Shown: positions 25,243 to 33,147 of the stretch, one piece after another
Numbering within the stretch: position 1 is the first letter of the stretch
Layout: each line of letters opens with the position of its first letter
Origin: an uncultured Monoglobus sp.
GTDB lineage: Bacteria; Bacillota; Clostridia; Monoglobales; Monoglobaceae
Length of the DNA stretch: 40,021 nt
NCBI GenBank assembly: GCA_947624305.1
Contig: CANQKC010000024.1
Location: forward strand, 1 to 40,021
Direction: 5' to 3'
Translations under genes and position numbers: made by a program
The notes under the pieces: generated by a model
Told to the model about the DNA's origin: nothing
What the model saw: only the letters and a program-made list of their open reading frames with translations
Databases searched by the model: none

Positions 25243-25717
25243 CGTGACGCTGATATGCGCGGGCAGAATAAAGGAAAAATTTTTAAGAGAAGCGGCAGGG
25301 GAGTACGAGAAGCGCCTGAGCCGCTTCTGCTCTTTGAAAATAATCGAGGTGAAAGACGAGCCTGCGCCCGACCCGACTTCCGAAAAAGAAAAAAGCGCGG
25401 TTCTTCAAAAAGAGGGCGCGCGGATATTAAGCAAAATTCCGAAGGGCGCGTATGTGATCTCGCTGTGCGTCGAGGGCGCTCAGATGAGCTCTGAGGAGCT
25501 GGCTGAAAAGCTGGATCGCCTCGCGGTGGGCGGCGCGGGCAGTATAGCGTTTATAATCGGCGGCTCGCTGGGGCTTTCTGATGAGATAAAGCGGCGCTCG
25601 GACATGCGTCTCGGATTTTCAAAAATGACGTTCCCGCATCAATTGATGCGGGTGATCCTGCTCGAGCAGATCTACCGCGCCTTCACGATCTCAAAAGGCA
25701 TTACATATCATAAATAA
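25235..25717 (+). CDS. rlmH: 23S rRNA (pseudouridine1915-N3)-methyltransferase RlmH
   Basis: 160 aa, the standard length of this SPOUT-class enzyme. The family motifs are intact: [11 protein letters not shown] for the SAM-binding knot and [18 protein letters not shown] followed by YHK at the C-terminus. It methylates pseudouridine 1915 in helix 69 of 23S rRNA using SAM. The ATG at 25235 lies inside the end of ftsH, with GGAAA/GAGAG-type weak ribosome signals, which suggests translational coupling. Confidence 0.97.
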   Translation: MLNVTLICAGRIKEKFLREAAGEYEKRLSRFCSLKIIEVKDEPAPDPTSEKEKSAVLQKEGARILSKIPKGAYVISLCVEGAQMSSEELAEKLDRLAVGGAGSIAFIIGGSLGLSDEIKRRSDMRLGFSKMTFPHQLMRVILLEQIYRAFTISKGITYHK

Positions 25718-25750
25718 AAATCACGCGCGCGGCACTGCCGCGCGCGTGAT
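25711..25750 (-). terminator. Strong hairpin terminator between rlmH and the small membrane gene
   Basis: A perfect 14-bp stem pairs 25720-25733 with 25737-25750 around a 3-base loop. The T-run (TTTTTATTTA) is on the minus side, so it ends the minus-strand small gene; on the plus side it lies 2 bp after the rlmH stop and may also stop that transcript. Confidence 0.85.
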
Positions 25751-25756
25751 CGGTTC

Positions 25757-25873
25757 TTACATGTGCATGCCGCGCATCATTTTTTTCGCTTTTTTAACGT
25801 CCTTCTTATCCATCATTGCGAGGCCGACGCCAAGCAGCGCGCCGAGAATGAGGCCTGTGCTGAAATTTCCCAT
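25757..25873 (-). CDS. Small YtxH-like single-TM protein
   Basis: 38 aa (MGNFSTGLILGALLGVGLAM then a Lys/Met-rich tail). ATG 25873 is chosen because AAGGAG lies 7 bases upstream; a longer in-frame reading to 25978 lacks that support. One Gly-rich membrane helix with a basic cytoplasmic tail resembles a minimal YtxH-type protein. The role is unknown. Confidence 0.65.
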   Translation of the reverse strand: MGNFSTGLILGALLGVGLAMMDKKDVKKAKKMMRGMHM

Positions 25874-26032
25874 TTCGTTTCTCCTTTCGCTTCGCTCAAA
25901 CTTTGTCTGTTTATCAAACAGGCGTTGAGTTTTATTTATTTCTTTGTTTTTCTCTATTATTATTTGTAGATTAAACATAAAAAATCCAAAAAAATCGGGG
26001 AAAATATTTACATGATTTTACGCAAAATCGGC

Positions 26033-26061
26033 TTGACGCGCCCGACAATATATTGTATCAT
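26033..26061 (+). promoter_or_regulatory. Promoter of the DUF1015-hom-thrB unit
   Basis: TTGACG (26033-26038) and TATCAT (26056-26061), spacer 17 bp, 90 bp before the ATG. No T-box or lysine riboswitch consensus is visible in that leader. Confidence 0.65.
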
Positions 26062-26151
26062 GTAAAGTGATATTTTATCTGATAAAATTAGGCAAAGAAT
26101 GAATTATTATGACGCTTAAGGCGTATTTATAATTCCGAAAGGATGATAGAC

Positions 26152-27474
26152 ATGGCAAAAGTAATCCCTTTTAAAGGGCTCAGATATAATCCGGAGAAAT
26201 TCCGTGACCTTGACGCGGTCACGGCTCCGCCGTATGATATTATAACACCCGAGCAGCAGCAGGAGCTTTACAACAAGGATGAGCACAACATTATCCGTCT
26301 CGACTACGGCATGGATTTTGAAAGCGACGACGAGACGAACAACAAATATACCCGCAGCGCGGCTTTCCTCAAAAATTGGATCGAGGAGCAGATTTTGGTT
26401 TACGAGGACGCGCCCGCGTTCTATATTTACGAGCAGATGTTCAGCCTTGTCGACGAGGAGACCCCGTCGCACTCGCTTAAGGGTATAATCTCCCTTGTGC
26501 AGCTTGAGGAGTTTTCAAAAAAGATAATCATGCCCCACTCCGAGACGCTCAATCAGCCGAAGCGCGACAGAATGGGCCTGATGAAGGCCACGGCCTCGAA
26601 CATGAGCCCGATTTACTCGCTGTATATGGACCCCGATCAGGCGATAGCGGACATCATTTCGGAGTGCTCCGACAGCGATCCCGATTTCAGCTTCACTACG
26701 CAGGATAAGGTCATCCAGAACATATGGGTGATAAAGGATCCCGCGACGCTGAACGTCATATCCAAAAAGTTTGAGAACAAGCAGCTTTTCATAGCCGACG
26801 GCCACCACAGGTACGAGACGGCGCTGAATTACAGACGCGAGAGGCACCTTGCCGACGGCACCGATATGGGAACGCAGCCGTATGACTACACGATGATGAT
26901 GCTTGCGTCAATGGACGACAGCGGACTCTTCCTTTTCCCGACCCACCGCCTTATAAGGGGCGTCAAGAATTTTTCGGAGCAGATGATAATCAGCATGCTG
27001 ACCGACTATTTCAACGCCTCTAAGATTTATATCACCGAGGGCGAATACGCGGATATAATCATGACCAAGCTTGAGAACACGATCGACGAGAAGCGTCTGG
27101 CGTTCTACACCGGCGAGGATTATTATTACACGCTTGACATAAAGGACGTTCACGTTATGGACGATCTGATCGAGGGCAAGAGCGACGCCTACAAGCACCT
27201 CGACGTGACGATACTCCACAAGCTGATACTTGAAAAATATTTCGATATTGACGAGAACCGCGAGTCCGACCGCGACCGCCTGGTGTTCACCAAGGACGCG
27301 GACGAGGCGGTAAACGGCGTCAGGGACGGCGAGTTCCAGTGCTCGTTTTTGATGAACGCCACTAAGATCTCGGAGATAAAGGACATATCGCTGGCAAACG
27401 AGAAAATGCCGCAGAAATCGACCTATTTCTGGCCCAAGCTCGTCACCGGCATAGTGATATACAAATTTGACTAA
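26152..27474 (+). CDS. DUF1015 family protein
   Basis: 440 aa from ATG 26152 (MAKVIPFKGLRYN is the family's usual opening, with AAAGGAT 8 bases upstream; another ATG at 26143 lies too close to that site). Conserved motifs include TAPPYDIITPEQQ, NIIRLDY, IADGHHRYETALNYR (central) and the C-terminal KMPQKSTYFWPK. The family's reaction is not settled; it is often seen beside amino-acid biosynthesis genes. Here it precedes hom by 27 bp, with thrB and lysC following, so a link to aspartate-family amino acids is a reasonable inference. Confidence 0.88.
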   Translation: MAKVIPFKGLRYNPEKFRDLDAVTAPPYDIITPEQQQELYNKDEHNIIRLDYGMDFESDDETNNKYTRSAAFLKNWIEEQILVYEDAPAFYIYEQMFSLVDEETPSHSLKGIISLVQLEEFSKKIIMPHSETLNQPKRDRMGLMKATASNMSPIYSLYMDPDQAIADIISECSDSDPDFSFTTQDKVIQNIWVIKDPATLNVISKKFENKQLFIADGHHRYETALNYRRERHLADGTDMGTQPYDYTMMMLASMDDSGLFLFPTHRLIRGVKNFSEQMIISMLTDYFNASKIYITEGEYADIIMTKLENTIDEKRLAFYTGEDYYYTLDIKDVHVMDDLIEGKSDAYKHLDVTILHKLILEKYFDIDENRESDRDRLVFTKDADEAVNGVRDGEFQCSFLMNATKISEIKDISLANEKMPQKSTYFWPKLVTGIVIYKFD

Positions 27475-27501
27475 AGCTATTATGAATCGGAGGTAGACCA
27501 A

Positions 27502-28722
27502 ATGAAAATAGGAATTATGGGATTTGGCGTTGTCGGAGGCGGCGTGGGAGAGCTTGTCGCGACCAACGCGGAGTCGATAAAGCGCAGATGCGGCGAGGAG
27601 ATCGAGATCGCGAGAATACTTGATCTCAGAGATTTCCCCGACAGTCCCTACAAATGCTTTACCAAGGACTTTAACGATATATTAAACGACCCCGAGATCG
27701 GCGTTGTGGCCGAGGTCATGGGCGGAACCAAGCCCGCGTATGAGTTTACCAAAAAACTGCTGCTCGCGGGAAAGAGCGTTGTCACCTCCAACAAAGAGCT
27801 TGTGGCGAAGCACGGAACCGAGCTTTTAAAGGTCGCCAAGGAAAACGGCGTGAGCTATCTGTTCGAGGCCAGCGTGGGCGGCGGCATCCCGATAATCCGC
27901 CCGCTCTACACCAGCCTTTCGGCCAACGAGCTCACGGATATTTACGGAATTTTAAACGGAACGACAAACTATATCTTAACGCAGATGATAAAAGAGGGAG
28001 CCACGTTTGAGGACGCGCTGAAGGGCGCGCAGGAAAATGGCTATGCCGAAAAGGATCCGACGGCCGACATCGAGGGTCATGACACCTGCCGCAAGATCGC
28101 GATACTGGCGTCTCTCGCGTTCGGAACCTATGTTGACAGCGAGGAGATCCCCTGCGAGGGAATAACAAAGATAACTCTTGAGGACGTGAAATATGCGGCC
28201 AAGTTCGGCTCGGTCGTGAAGCTTCTGGGAATAACGTCAAGAGCGGAGGGCGGCGTTTACGCTATGGTATGCCCCGCGATCCTGCCTGTGGGGCATCCGC
28301 TCGCGGGCATTGACGATGTGTTTAACGGAATTATGGTTCGCGGCGACGGCCTGGGCGATGTTATGTTCTATGGCCGCGGCGCGGGCGCGCTGCCCACGGC
28401 GAGCGCGGTGCTTTCGGATATCGTTGACGCGGTGAAGCACAAAAACAGCAGAGTAAACCTCGGCTGGGAGCAGGGCCGCGACGGCTATCTGCTTGACGCG
28501 AAAAACCTGACCGCCCGCTTTTATTTAAGGCTGACCGGCGGCAAGGCGGAGGACTTTTCCGGCAAGGGCTACGAGGTCTACACCCTGGGCGAAGGCTACG
28601 AGGACGAGTTCGCGGTCGTCACGCCCGAGGTTTCGGAAAACGGTCTTGAAAAGATGCTTGAGGACGAAAACGGCCTCGGCGCGTATAATGTATTGAGCAG
28701 GATAAGATTGGTGGCTGAATAA
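27502..28722 (+). CDS. hom: Homoserine dehydrogenase
   Basis: 406 aa, ATG 27502 with CGGAGGT upstream. The N-terminal NAD(P) motif is GFGVVGGGVGEL. Further landmarks are VTSNKELVAKHG, the catalytic-domain stretch EASVGGGIPIIRPL, NGTTNYILTQM, and DPTADIEGHD. The last 75 residues (FYLRLTGG onwards) form a shortened ACT-like domain that could give threonine feedback inhibition. It reduces aspartate semialdehyde to homoserine in threonine/methionine synthesis. The thrB start follows after 1 bp. Confidence 0.96.
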   Translation: MKIGIMGFGVVGGGVGELVATNAESIKRRCGEEIEIARILDLRDFPDSPYKCFTKDFNDILNDPEIGVVAEVMGGTKPAYEFTKKLLLAGKSVVTSNKELVAKHGTELLKVAKENGVSYLFEASVGGGIPIIRPLYTSLSANELTDIYGILNGTTNYILTQMIKEGATFEDALKGAQENGYAEKDPTADIEGHDTCRKIAILASLAFGTYVDSEEIPCEGITKITLEDVKYAAKFGSVVKLLGITSRAEGGVYAMVCPAILPVGHPLAGIDDVFNGIMVRGDGLGDVMFYGRGAGALPTASAVLSDIVDAVKHKNSRVNLGWEQGRDGYLLDAKNLTARFYLRLTGGKAEDFSGKGYEVYTLGEGYEDEFAVVTPEVSENGLEKMLEDENGLGAYNVLSRIRLVAE

Positions 28723-28723
28723 A

Positions 28724-29632
28724 ATGGTTAAGGTCAGAATTCCCGCCACTTCGGCGAACATGGGTGCGGGCTTTGACAGCATGGGCATTGCCCTCGGCCT
28801 TTATAACTATGTGACCGCCGAGGAAAACGACAGCGGGCGGCTTGAGATAGATATTCTTGACGAGTCCGCCGATTTCCTGCCCAAGGACGAGGAAAACCTG
28901 ATTTACAGATCAATGAAGCGGGTGTTTGACCTTGCCGGACACAAATGTCCCGGTCTCAAACTCACGCTTGAGAACAACATAATGATAACCCGCGGCCTCG
29001 GCAGCAGCAGCGCCGGAATTGTGGGCGGGGTCGTCGCGGCGAACAAGCTGTGCGGCGACAAGCTCAGCCTCGAGGAAATGCTGCGCCTCGCGGCGGAGAT
29101 CGAGGGGCACCCCGACAACGTGACGCCCGCCATGGTTGGCGGGTTCACGGTCAACGTTATGACGAAGCACTCGGTCAGATATGTCAAGACCGAGCTCGAC
29201 GCCGACAAGCTCGCTTTCGCGGCGCTTGTCCCGGATTTTTATCTCCAGACAAAAAAGTCGCGCGAGGTGCTTCCGAAATCGGTCCCGCATAACGACGCGG
29301 CATACAACGTGGGCCACAGCGCTTTGCTGGCGGCGAGCCTGATTACGGGCAAGTATGAGAACATACGCACCGCTGTGGGAGACAAGCTCCACCAGAATTA
29401 CAGAAAGCGGCTTATCCCGAACATGGACAGCCTGTTTCGGCTGTGCTATTTAAAGGGCGCGCTCGGAGTTTATTTAAGCGGCGCGGGCCCCACCATAATA
29501 GCTATCGTGGACAAGTCAAACAAAAGGTTCGCCTGCGAGATAAGCGGCATACTTTTGAGCAAGATGAAGGAATGGAAGCTCTATATGCTTGAGCCCGACA
29601 ATGTGGGCGCGTGTATACTTGAGAATAATTAA
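28724..29632 (+). CDS. thrB: Homoserine kinase
   Basis: 302 aa, GHMP kinase family. The N-terminus VRIPATSANMGAGFDSMG and the ATP loop RGLGSSSAGIVGG (about 88-100) are diagnostic, with SGAGPTIIAI near the C-terminus. It phosphorylates homoserine for threonine synthase. ATG 28724 is 1 bp after the hom stop with only a weak GGTGG site, so translation is probably coupled. thrC is not in the window. Confidence 0.96.
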   Translation: MVKVRIPATSANMGAGFDSMGIALGLYNYVTAEENDSGRLEIDILDESADFLPKDEENLIYRSMKRVFDLAGHKCPGLKLTLENNIMITRGLGSSSAGIVGGVVAANKLCGDKLSLEEMLRLAAEIEGHPDNVTPAMVGGFTVNVMTKHSVRYVKTELDADKLAFAALVPDFYLQTKKSREVLPKSVPHNDAAYNVGHSALLAASLITGKYENIRTAVGDKLHQNYRKRLIPNMDSLFRLCYLKGALGVYLSGAGPTIIAIVDKSNKRFACEISGILLSKMKEWKLYMLEPDNVGACILENN

Positions 29633-29662
29633 AAAGCTAAGTACAAACCGGGAGGGATATTT

Positions 29663-30868
29663 TTGGCACTTATAGTACAGAAATTCGGAGGCAGCTCCGT
29701 GGCCGACGCGGCCAAAGTCATGAATGTTGCGGAGCGCGTAACCGAGACATATAAGGCGGGAAATCAGGTGGTCGTGGTCGTGTCCGCGCAGGGCGACACA
29801 ACCGACGATCTTATCGAAAAAGCAAACGAGATCAATCCGAACGCCTCAAAGCGCGAGCTTGATATGCTGCTTTCAAGCGGAGAGCAGATTTCGATAGCGC
29901 TCCTCGCGATGGCGATCGAGAAGATAGGCTGTCCGGTTATCTCGCTCACCGGCTGGCAGGCGGGTTTTAACACCAACAGCGTGTCGGGCGGCGCCCGAAT
30001 AAAGAACATTGACACCGAGCGCATGCGCAGGGCGATCGACAAAAAGCGCATAGTGGTCGTGGCGGGCTTTCAGGGCCTTAACAAATATGACGACATAACC
30101 ACGCTGGGCCGGGGCGGCAGCGACACCTCGGCGGTCGCGATAGCGGCGGCGCTGCATGCCGACAAGTGCGAGATATACACCGACGTTGACGGCGTTTACA
30201 CCGCCGATCCGCGGATATGCGAAAACGCAAAGAAGCTTGACGAGATAACTTACGACGAGATGCTGGAGCTCGCCAGCCTCGGCGCCAACGTGCTTCACAA
30301 CCGAAGCGTCGAGATGGCGAAAAAGTATAACGTGAAGCTTGAGGTAAGATCAAGCTTTGAGAAAGTTCCGGGCACTATTGTTAAGGAGGTAGTTAATATG
30401 GAAAAAATGTTGATAAGAGGCGTGACGCGCGACAACGACGTGGCGAGAATAGGCGTGATAGGACTTCAGCACACCCCCGGTGTGGCGTTCAGAATATTCT
30501 CCGAGCTCGCCAAGGAGCATATAAACGTTGATATGATACTCCAGTCGGTCGGCCGCGGCGGCACGAAGGATATAGCCTTCACCGTCACGCGCGAGAACGA
30601 GCCGAAAACGCTTGAGGTTCTCGAGGGCCTTAAGGACGTTTTGAAATATGAGAAGCTTGATCACAGAGACGACCTTTCAAAGGTTTCAATCGTGGGCGCG
30701 GGCATGGTCAACAACCCGGGCGTGGCGGCGAAAATGTTCGAGGCGCTCTATGACAACAACATTAACATCCATATGATCGCCACATCCGAGATCAAGGTGT
30801 CGGTTCTGATCAAGCTTGAAAACGCCGAAAAAGCGGTGAGAGTAATACACGACAGATTTATAGGCTGA
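29663..30868 (+). CDS. lysC: Aspartokinase (lysine-sensitive type, alpha subunit)
   Basis: 401 aa with a TTG start at 29663, supported by GGGAGGGA (29650-29657) and by the KFGGSS motif at once after it. The kinase domain (about 1-240) has GRGGSDTSAVAIA and the DVDGVYTADPR segment; two ACT domains follow (about 260-401), giving feedback control. It catalyses the first step from aspartate to lysine, threonine and methionine. An in-frame ATG at 30398 has a perfect AAGGAGGT site, matching the alpha2/beta2 layout known for Bacillus subtilis LysC, whose small subunit is made from the same gene. It is 30 bp after thrB. Confidence 0.95.
   Translation: MALIVQKFGGSSVADAAKVMNVAERVTETYKAGNQVVVVVSAQGDTTDDLIEKANEINPNASKRELDMLLSSGEQISIALLAMAIEKIGCPVISLTGWQAGFNTNSVSGGARIKNIDTERMRRAIDKKRIVVVAGFQGLNKYDDITTLGRGGSDTSAVAIAAALHADKCEIYTDVDGVYTADPRICENAKKLDEITYDEMLELASLGANVLHNRSVEMAKKYNVKLEVRSSFEKVPGTIVKEVVNMEKMLIRGVTRDNDVARIGVIGLQHTPGVAFRIFSELAKEHINVDMILQSVGRGGTKDIAFTVTRENEPKTLEVLEGLKDVLKYEKLDHRDDLSKVSIVGAGMVNNPGVAAKMFEALYDNNINIHMIATSEIKVSVLIKLENAEKAVRVIHDRFIG
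30383..30400 (+). promoter_or_regulatory. Internal ribosome site and start for aspartokinase beta subunit
   Basis: AAGGAGGT (30383-30390) is complementary to the 16S 3' end and is 7 bases before ATG 30398, which is in frame (codon 246). Translation from here would give a 156-aa ACT-domain polypeptide (MEKMLIRGVTRDNDVARIGV...). The surrounding codons KEVVNMEKM are poorly constrained in the family, so the site is unlikely to be chance. Confidence 0.8.
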
Positions 30869-30876
30869 GATAATTT

Positions 30877-30911
30877 GCCGCGGCGTTTCCTGTGAAACGC
30901 CGCGGCTGTTT
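30877..30911 (+). terminator. Terminator of the threonine/lysine operon
   Basis: A perfect 13-bp stem pairs GCCGCGGCGTTTC (30877-30889) with GAAACGCCGCGGC (30894-30906), followed by TGTTTAAAA, 8 bp after the lysC stop. Confidence 0.85.
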
Positions 30912-30926
30912 AAAAGAGGGGAAAGC

Positions 30927-31637
30927 ATGAAAACCGCATTGATAACCGGAGGCTCGCGCGGAATTGGCGCGGCGACAGCGCGCCGCTTCGCAAGGGAAGG
31001 CTTTCGGGTGATAATCAACTATAATAATTCGGAAGCGCGGGCAAAGGCGCTCGCCGCCGAGACGGGCGGGATCGCGCTCCGCGCCGACGTGGGAAGCCCT
31101 GAGCAGGTCGCCGCAATGGCGGAGAAGATAACCGCGGAGCACGGCGCGCTTGACGTTATCGTAAACAACGCGGGGATAGCTCATTTTGGCCTGCTCACCG
31201 ATATGAGCGAGACCGAGTGGCAAAGCCTCGTGAACATAAACTTAGGCGGCGCGTTCCGCGTCACCAAAAATCTTATCAGGCCGATGATTGCGGCGGGGCG
31301 CGGCTGCGTGATAAACATTTCCTCAATGTGGGGGCAGGTCGGCGCGTCCTGCGAGGCGGCGTATTCCGCGTCAAAGGCGGGGCTTATCGGCCTTACCAAG
31401 GCGCTCGCCAAGGAGCTTGGGCCGTCGGGCATACGCGTCAACTGCATAGCGCCCGGCGTGATCGACACCGAAATGAACGCCCGCCTCGACGATGAGACCT
31501 TGGCGGAGCTTAAAGACGAGACTCCGCTCGGCGTGATCGGCACTCCGAAAGATGTGGCGGACGCGGCGTATTTTCTTTATGAGAACGAATTTGTCACCGG
31601 TCAGGTGATAGGCGTGAACGGCGGATTTGTGATTTAG
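30927..31637 (+). CDS. SDR-family oxidoreductase, FabG-like
   Basis: 236 aa, ATG 30927 with GAGGGGAAAG upstream. Classical short-chain dehydrogenase: TGGSRGIGAATA nucleotide motif (7-18), NNAGIAHFG, catalytic Ser (INISSMWG), YSASKAGLIGLTKALA with Tyr and Lys, and PGVIDTEMN. It resembles 3-oxoacyl-ACP reductase, but no other fatty-acid genes are near, so the substrate is open. It is followed 8 bp later by the methyltransferase gene in the same direction. Confidence 0.88.
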   Translation: MKTALITGGSRGIGAATARRFAREGFRVIINYNNSEARAKALAAETGGIALRADVGSPEQVAAMAEKITAEHGALDVIVNNAGIAHFGLLTDMSETEWQSLVNINLGGAFRVTKNLIRPMIAAGRGCVINISSMWGQVGASCEAAYSASKAGLIGLTKALAKELGPSGIRVNCIAPGVIDTEMNARLDDETLAELKDETPLGVIGTPKDVADAAYFLYENEFVTGQVIGVNGGFVI

Positions 31638-31645
31638 GAGGAGCT

Positions 31646-32290
31646 ATGGAATATATAGGAGCGGTTTTCGGCGGCGGCATAACGCGGGCCGTGATAAGCA
31701 ATCCCGCGAAAAAATCAGCGGAAGTAAAAAAGGCTGTGATAACGCTCAAAAGCATTGGCGGAGCCGAAAAATACCAGATCGAGACGTTCACCGAAAAGCA
31801 GGCCTTCCACAAAAACGTTGAAAAGTCGGATATAGCGACCGAGGCGGAGCGGATAATGGCCGAGGGCGGCTTCCGCCAGCTTGACGCGTGGAGCGAAAGC
31901 GCGTATTATCTGCTGAAGGTCTCAAAAAAGGGCAAAACGTCGCTCACCAAAAAACGGCTCGCCGATAAAAAGAGGCCGGCCGGCGCCGAGGGAAATAACC
32001 GTAAAAAGAAATATCTTCTGGGCGGAGGCGGCGAAATCCCGCCGCTGGTCGATCTGGGAGTTATGACAAAGGACGGCCATGTCGTCAGCGCGATGTATGA
32101 CAAGTACCGCCAGATCAACCGCTTTGTCGAGATAATAGACGACGCTCTGGGCGGCGATCCGCCGAAGGAGCTTAACGTGATCGACTTCGGCTGCGGCAAG
32201 TCTTACCTGACGTTTGTGGTGTATTATTACCTGACCGAGGTCAAAGGGATCAGGGCGAATATCACGGGGCTTGACTCAAGGCCGACGTGA
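31646..32290 (+). CDS. SAM-dependent methyltransferase (METTL25/PF13679-like), N-terminal part, frameshifted
   Basis: 214 aa, ATG 31646 with GGAGGAG upstream. The reading carries an N-terminal domain and the SAM motif [19 protein letters not shown] near residue 175-193, then ends at TGLDSRPT at 32290. The natural continuation ([15 protein letters not shown]) is in another frame that starts at about 32280. One base appears to be missing around 32276-32282 (CTCAAGGCC instead of, for example, CTCAAAGGCC). This may be a true mutation or a sequencing/assembly error; the GTGA overlap at 32287 could also allow re-initiation. Confidence 0.75.
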   Translation: MEYIGAVFGGGITRAVISNPAKKSAEVKKAVITLKSIGGAEKYQIETFTEKQAFHKNVEKSDIATEAERIMAEGGFRQLDAWSESAYYLLKVSKKGKTSLTKKRLADKKRPAGAEGNNRKKKYLLGGGGEIPPLVDLGVMTKDGHVVSAMYDKYRQINRFVEIIDDALGGDPPKELNVIDFGCGKSYLTFVVYYYLTEVKGIRANITGLDSRPT

Positions 32291-32793
32291 TCAGAAAATG
32301 CGGCGCGCTCGCCGAAAAATACGGTTATGAAAATCTTTCGTTCGAGGTCGGCGACATAAACGGATACAGACCGGGGGCGAAGCCCGACATGGTGATCGCT
32401 CTCCATGCCTGCGACACCGCGACGGACTACGCGCTGTATAACGCGGTCTCGTGGGGCGCGGAGCGCATAATCTCGGTGCCCTGCTGCCAGCACGAGCTGA
32501 ACGACCAGATAAAAACCGATAATTTGTCGGCCCTCACCGACTACGGCCTGATCAAGGAGCGGTTCTCGGCCCTCGCCACCGACGCGATCCGCGGCAAGCT
32601 GCTTGAGTATATGGGATATAAGGTGCAGATGCTGGAGTTTGTGGATTTTTCCCACTCGCCCAAAAACCTGCTGATACGCGCGGTGAAGCGGAACGTCCCG
32701 AAGCGGAAGCGCGAAGAGTCTCTCAAACGCGCCGAAGCACTGATAAAAGAATTTAATTTCGACCCGACCTTGTATCGCCTGCTGGTGAAATAA
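32287..32793 (+). CDS. Methyltransferase C-terminal part (after frameshift)
   Basis: 168 aa from the GTG at 32287, or the continuation of the preceding gene. It contains the remaining motifs: [19 protein letters not shown], then [13 protein letters not shown] and [17 protein letters not shown]. These belong to the same Rossmann methyltransferase domain as the upstream part, so the two ORFs were one gene of about 380 aa. Without the upstream SAM motif it cannot be active by itself. Confidence 0.75.
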   Translation: MIRKCGALAEKYGYENLSFEVGDINGYRPGAKPDMVIALHACDTATDYALYNAVSWGAERIISVPCCQHELNDQIKTDNLSALTDYGLIKERFSALATDAIRGKLLEYMGYKVQMLEFVDFSHSPKNLLIRAVKRNVPKRKREESLKRAEALIKEFNFDPTLYRLLVK

Positions 32794-32825
32794 TATATTG
32801 ATGATTAAAATATCGCCCGGATTTG

Positions 32826-32868
32826 GCGGAGGCATAGCGTGAATTATGCCACCGCTGTTTTTTTATTT
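32826..32868 (+). terminator. Terminator after the SDR-methyltransferase pair
   Basis: An 11-base stem with one A-A mismatch pairs GCGGAGGCATA (32826-32836) with TATGCCACCGC (32845-32855), followed by TGTTTTTTTATTT. Confidence 0.9.
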
Positions 32869-32926
32869 GTTGCGAATATTGTAAAATTGATAATCGGCTT
32901 GAATTTGTTGTCTTTTTAAATTTTCA

Positions 32927-32955
32927 TTGACCTTTTTGGAAGAATGTGATATACT
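32927..32955 (+). promoter_or_regulatory. Promoter of the second BspA-like gene
   Basis: TTGACC (32927-32932) and TATACT (32950-32955), spacer 17 bp. The start site near 32962 implies a leader of about 185 nt before ATG 33148. Confidence 0.8.
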
Positions 32956-32961
32956 GAATGT

Positions 32962-33139
32962 GTCACATAAGTTAATATTCTACTTGAACTAATCGGTGTA
33001 TTTTTGCGTTTGGCAAAAATGTACGCTCTATTTTCATATACCGATTATTTCAGGTTAGAAACTTGTGTGACAACAATCGGAGCTAACATTTTTCGTGTAT
33101 GGTTTCGATTGAGGCCATACACTTTTTGTTTTAGGAGGT
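32962..33139 (+). promoter_or_regulatory. Structured leader RNA with attenuator-like terminator
   Basis: P1 pairs AATCGGTGTAT (32991-33001) with ATATACCGATT (33036-33046; one G-U). Within it TTTTTGC (33001-33007) pairs with GCAAAAA (33013-33019). P2 pairs GTTAG (33054-33058) with CTAAC (33083-33087), enclosing TTGT-GTG-ACAA (33063-33073). A terminator, GTGTATGG (33095-33102) with CCATACAC (33115-33122) and then TTTTTGTTTT, ends right at the ribosome site TAGGAGGT (33132-33139). GTGTAT at 32996-33001 could compete for ATACAC of the terminator, and AATCGG at 33075-33080 could compete for the 3' arm of P1. I recognise no known riboswitch class. Confidence 0.55.
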
Positions 33140-33147
33140 ACATTTTT

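Noticed and set aside
29633-29662. Lysine riboswitch upstream of lysC
   Set aside because: Only 30 bp separate thrB and lysC, and no such structure is seen upstream of the operon either.
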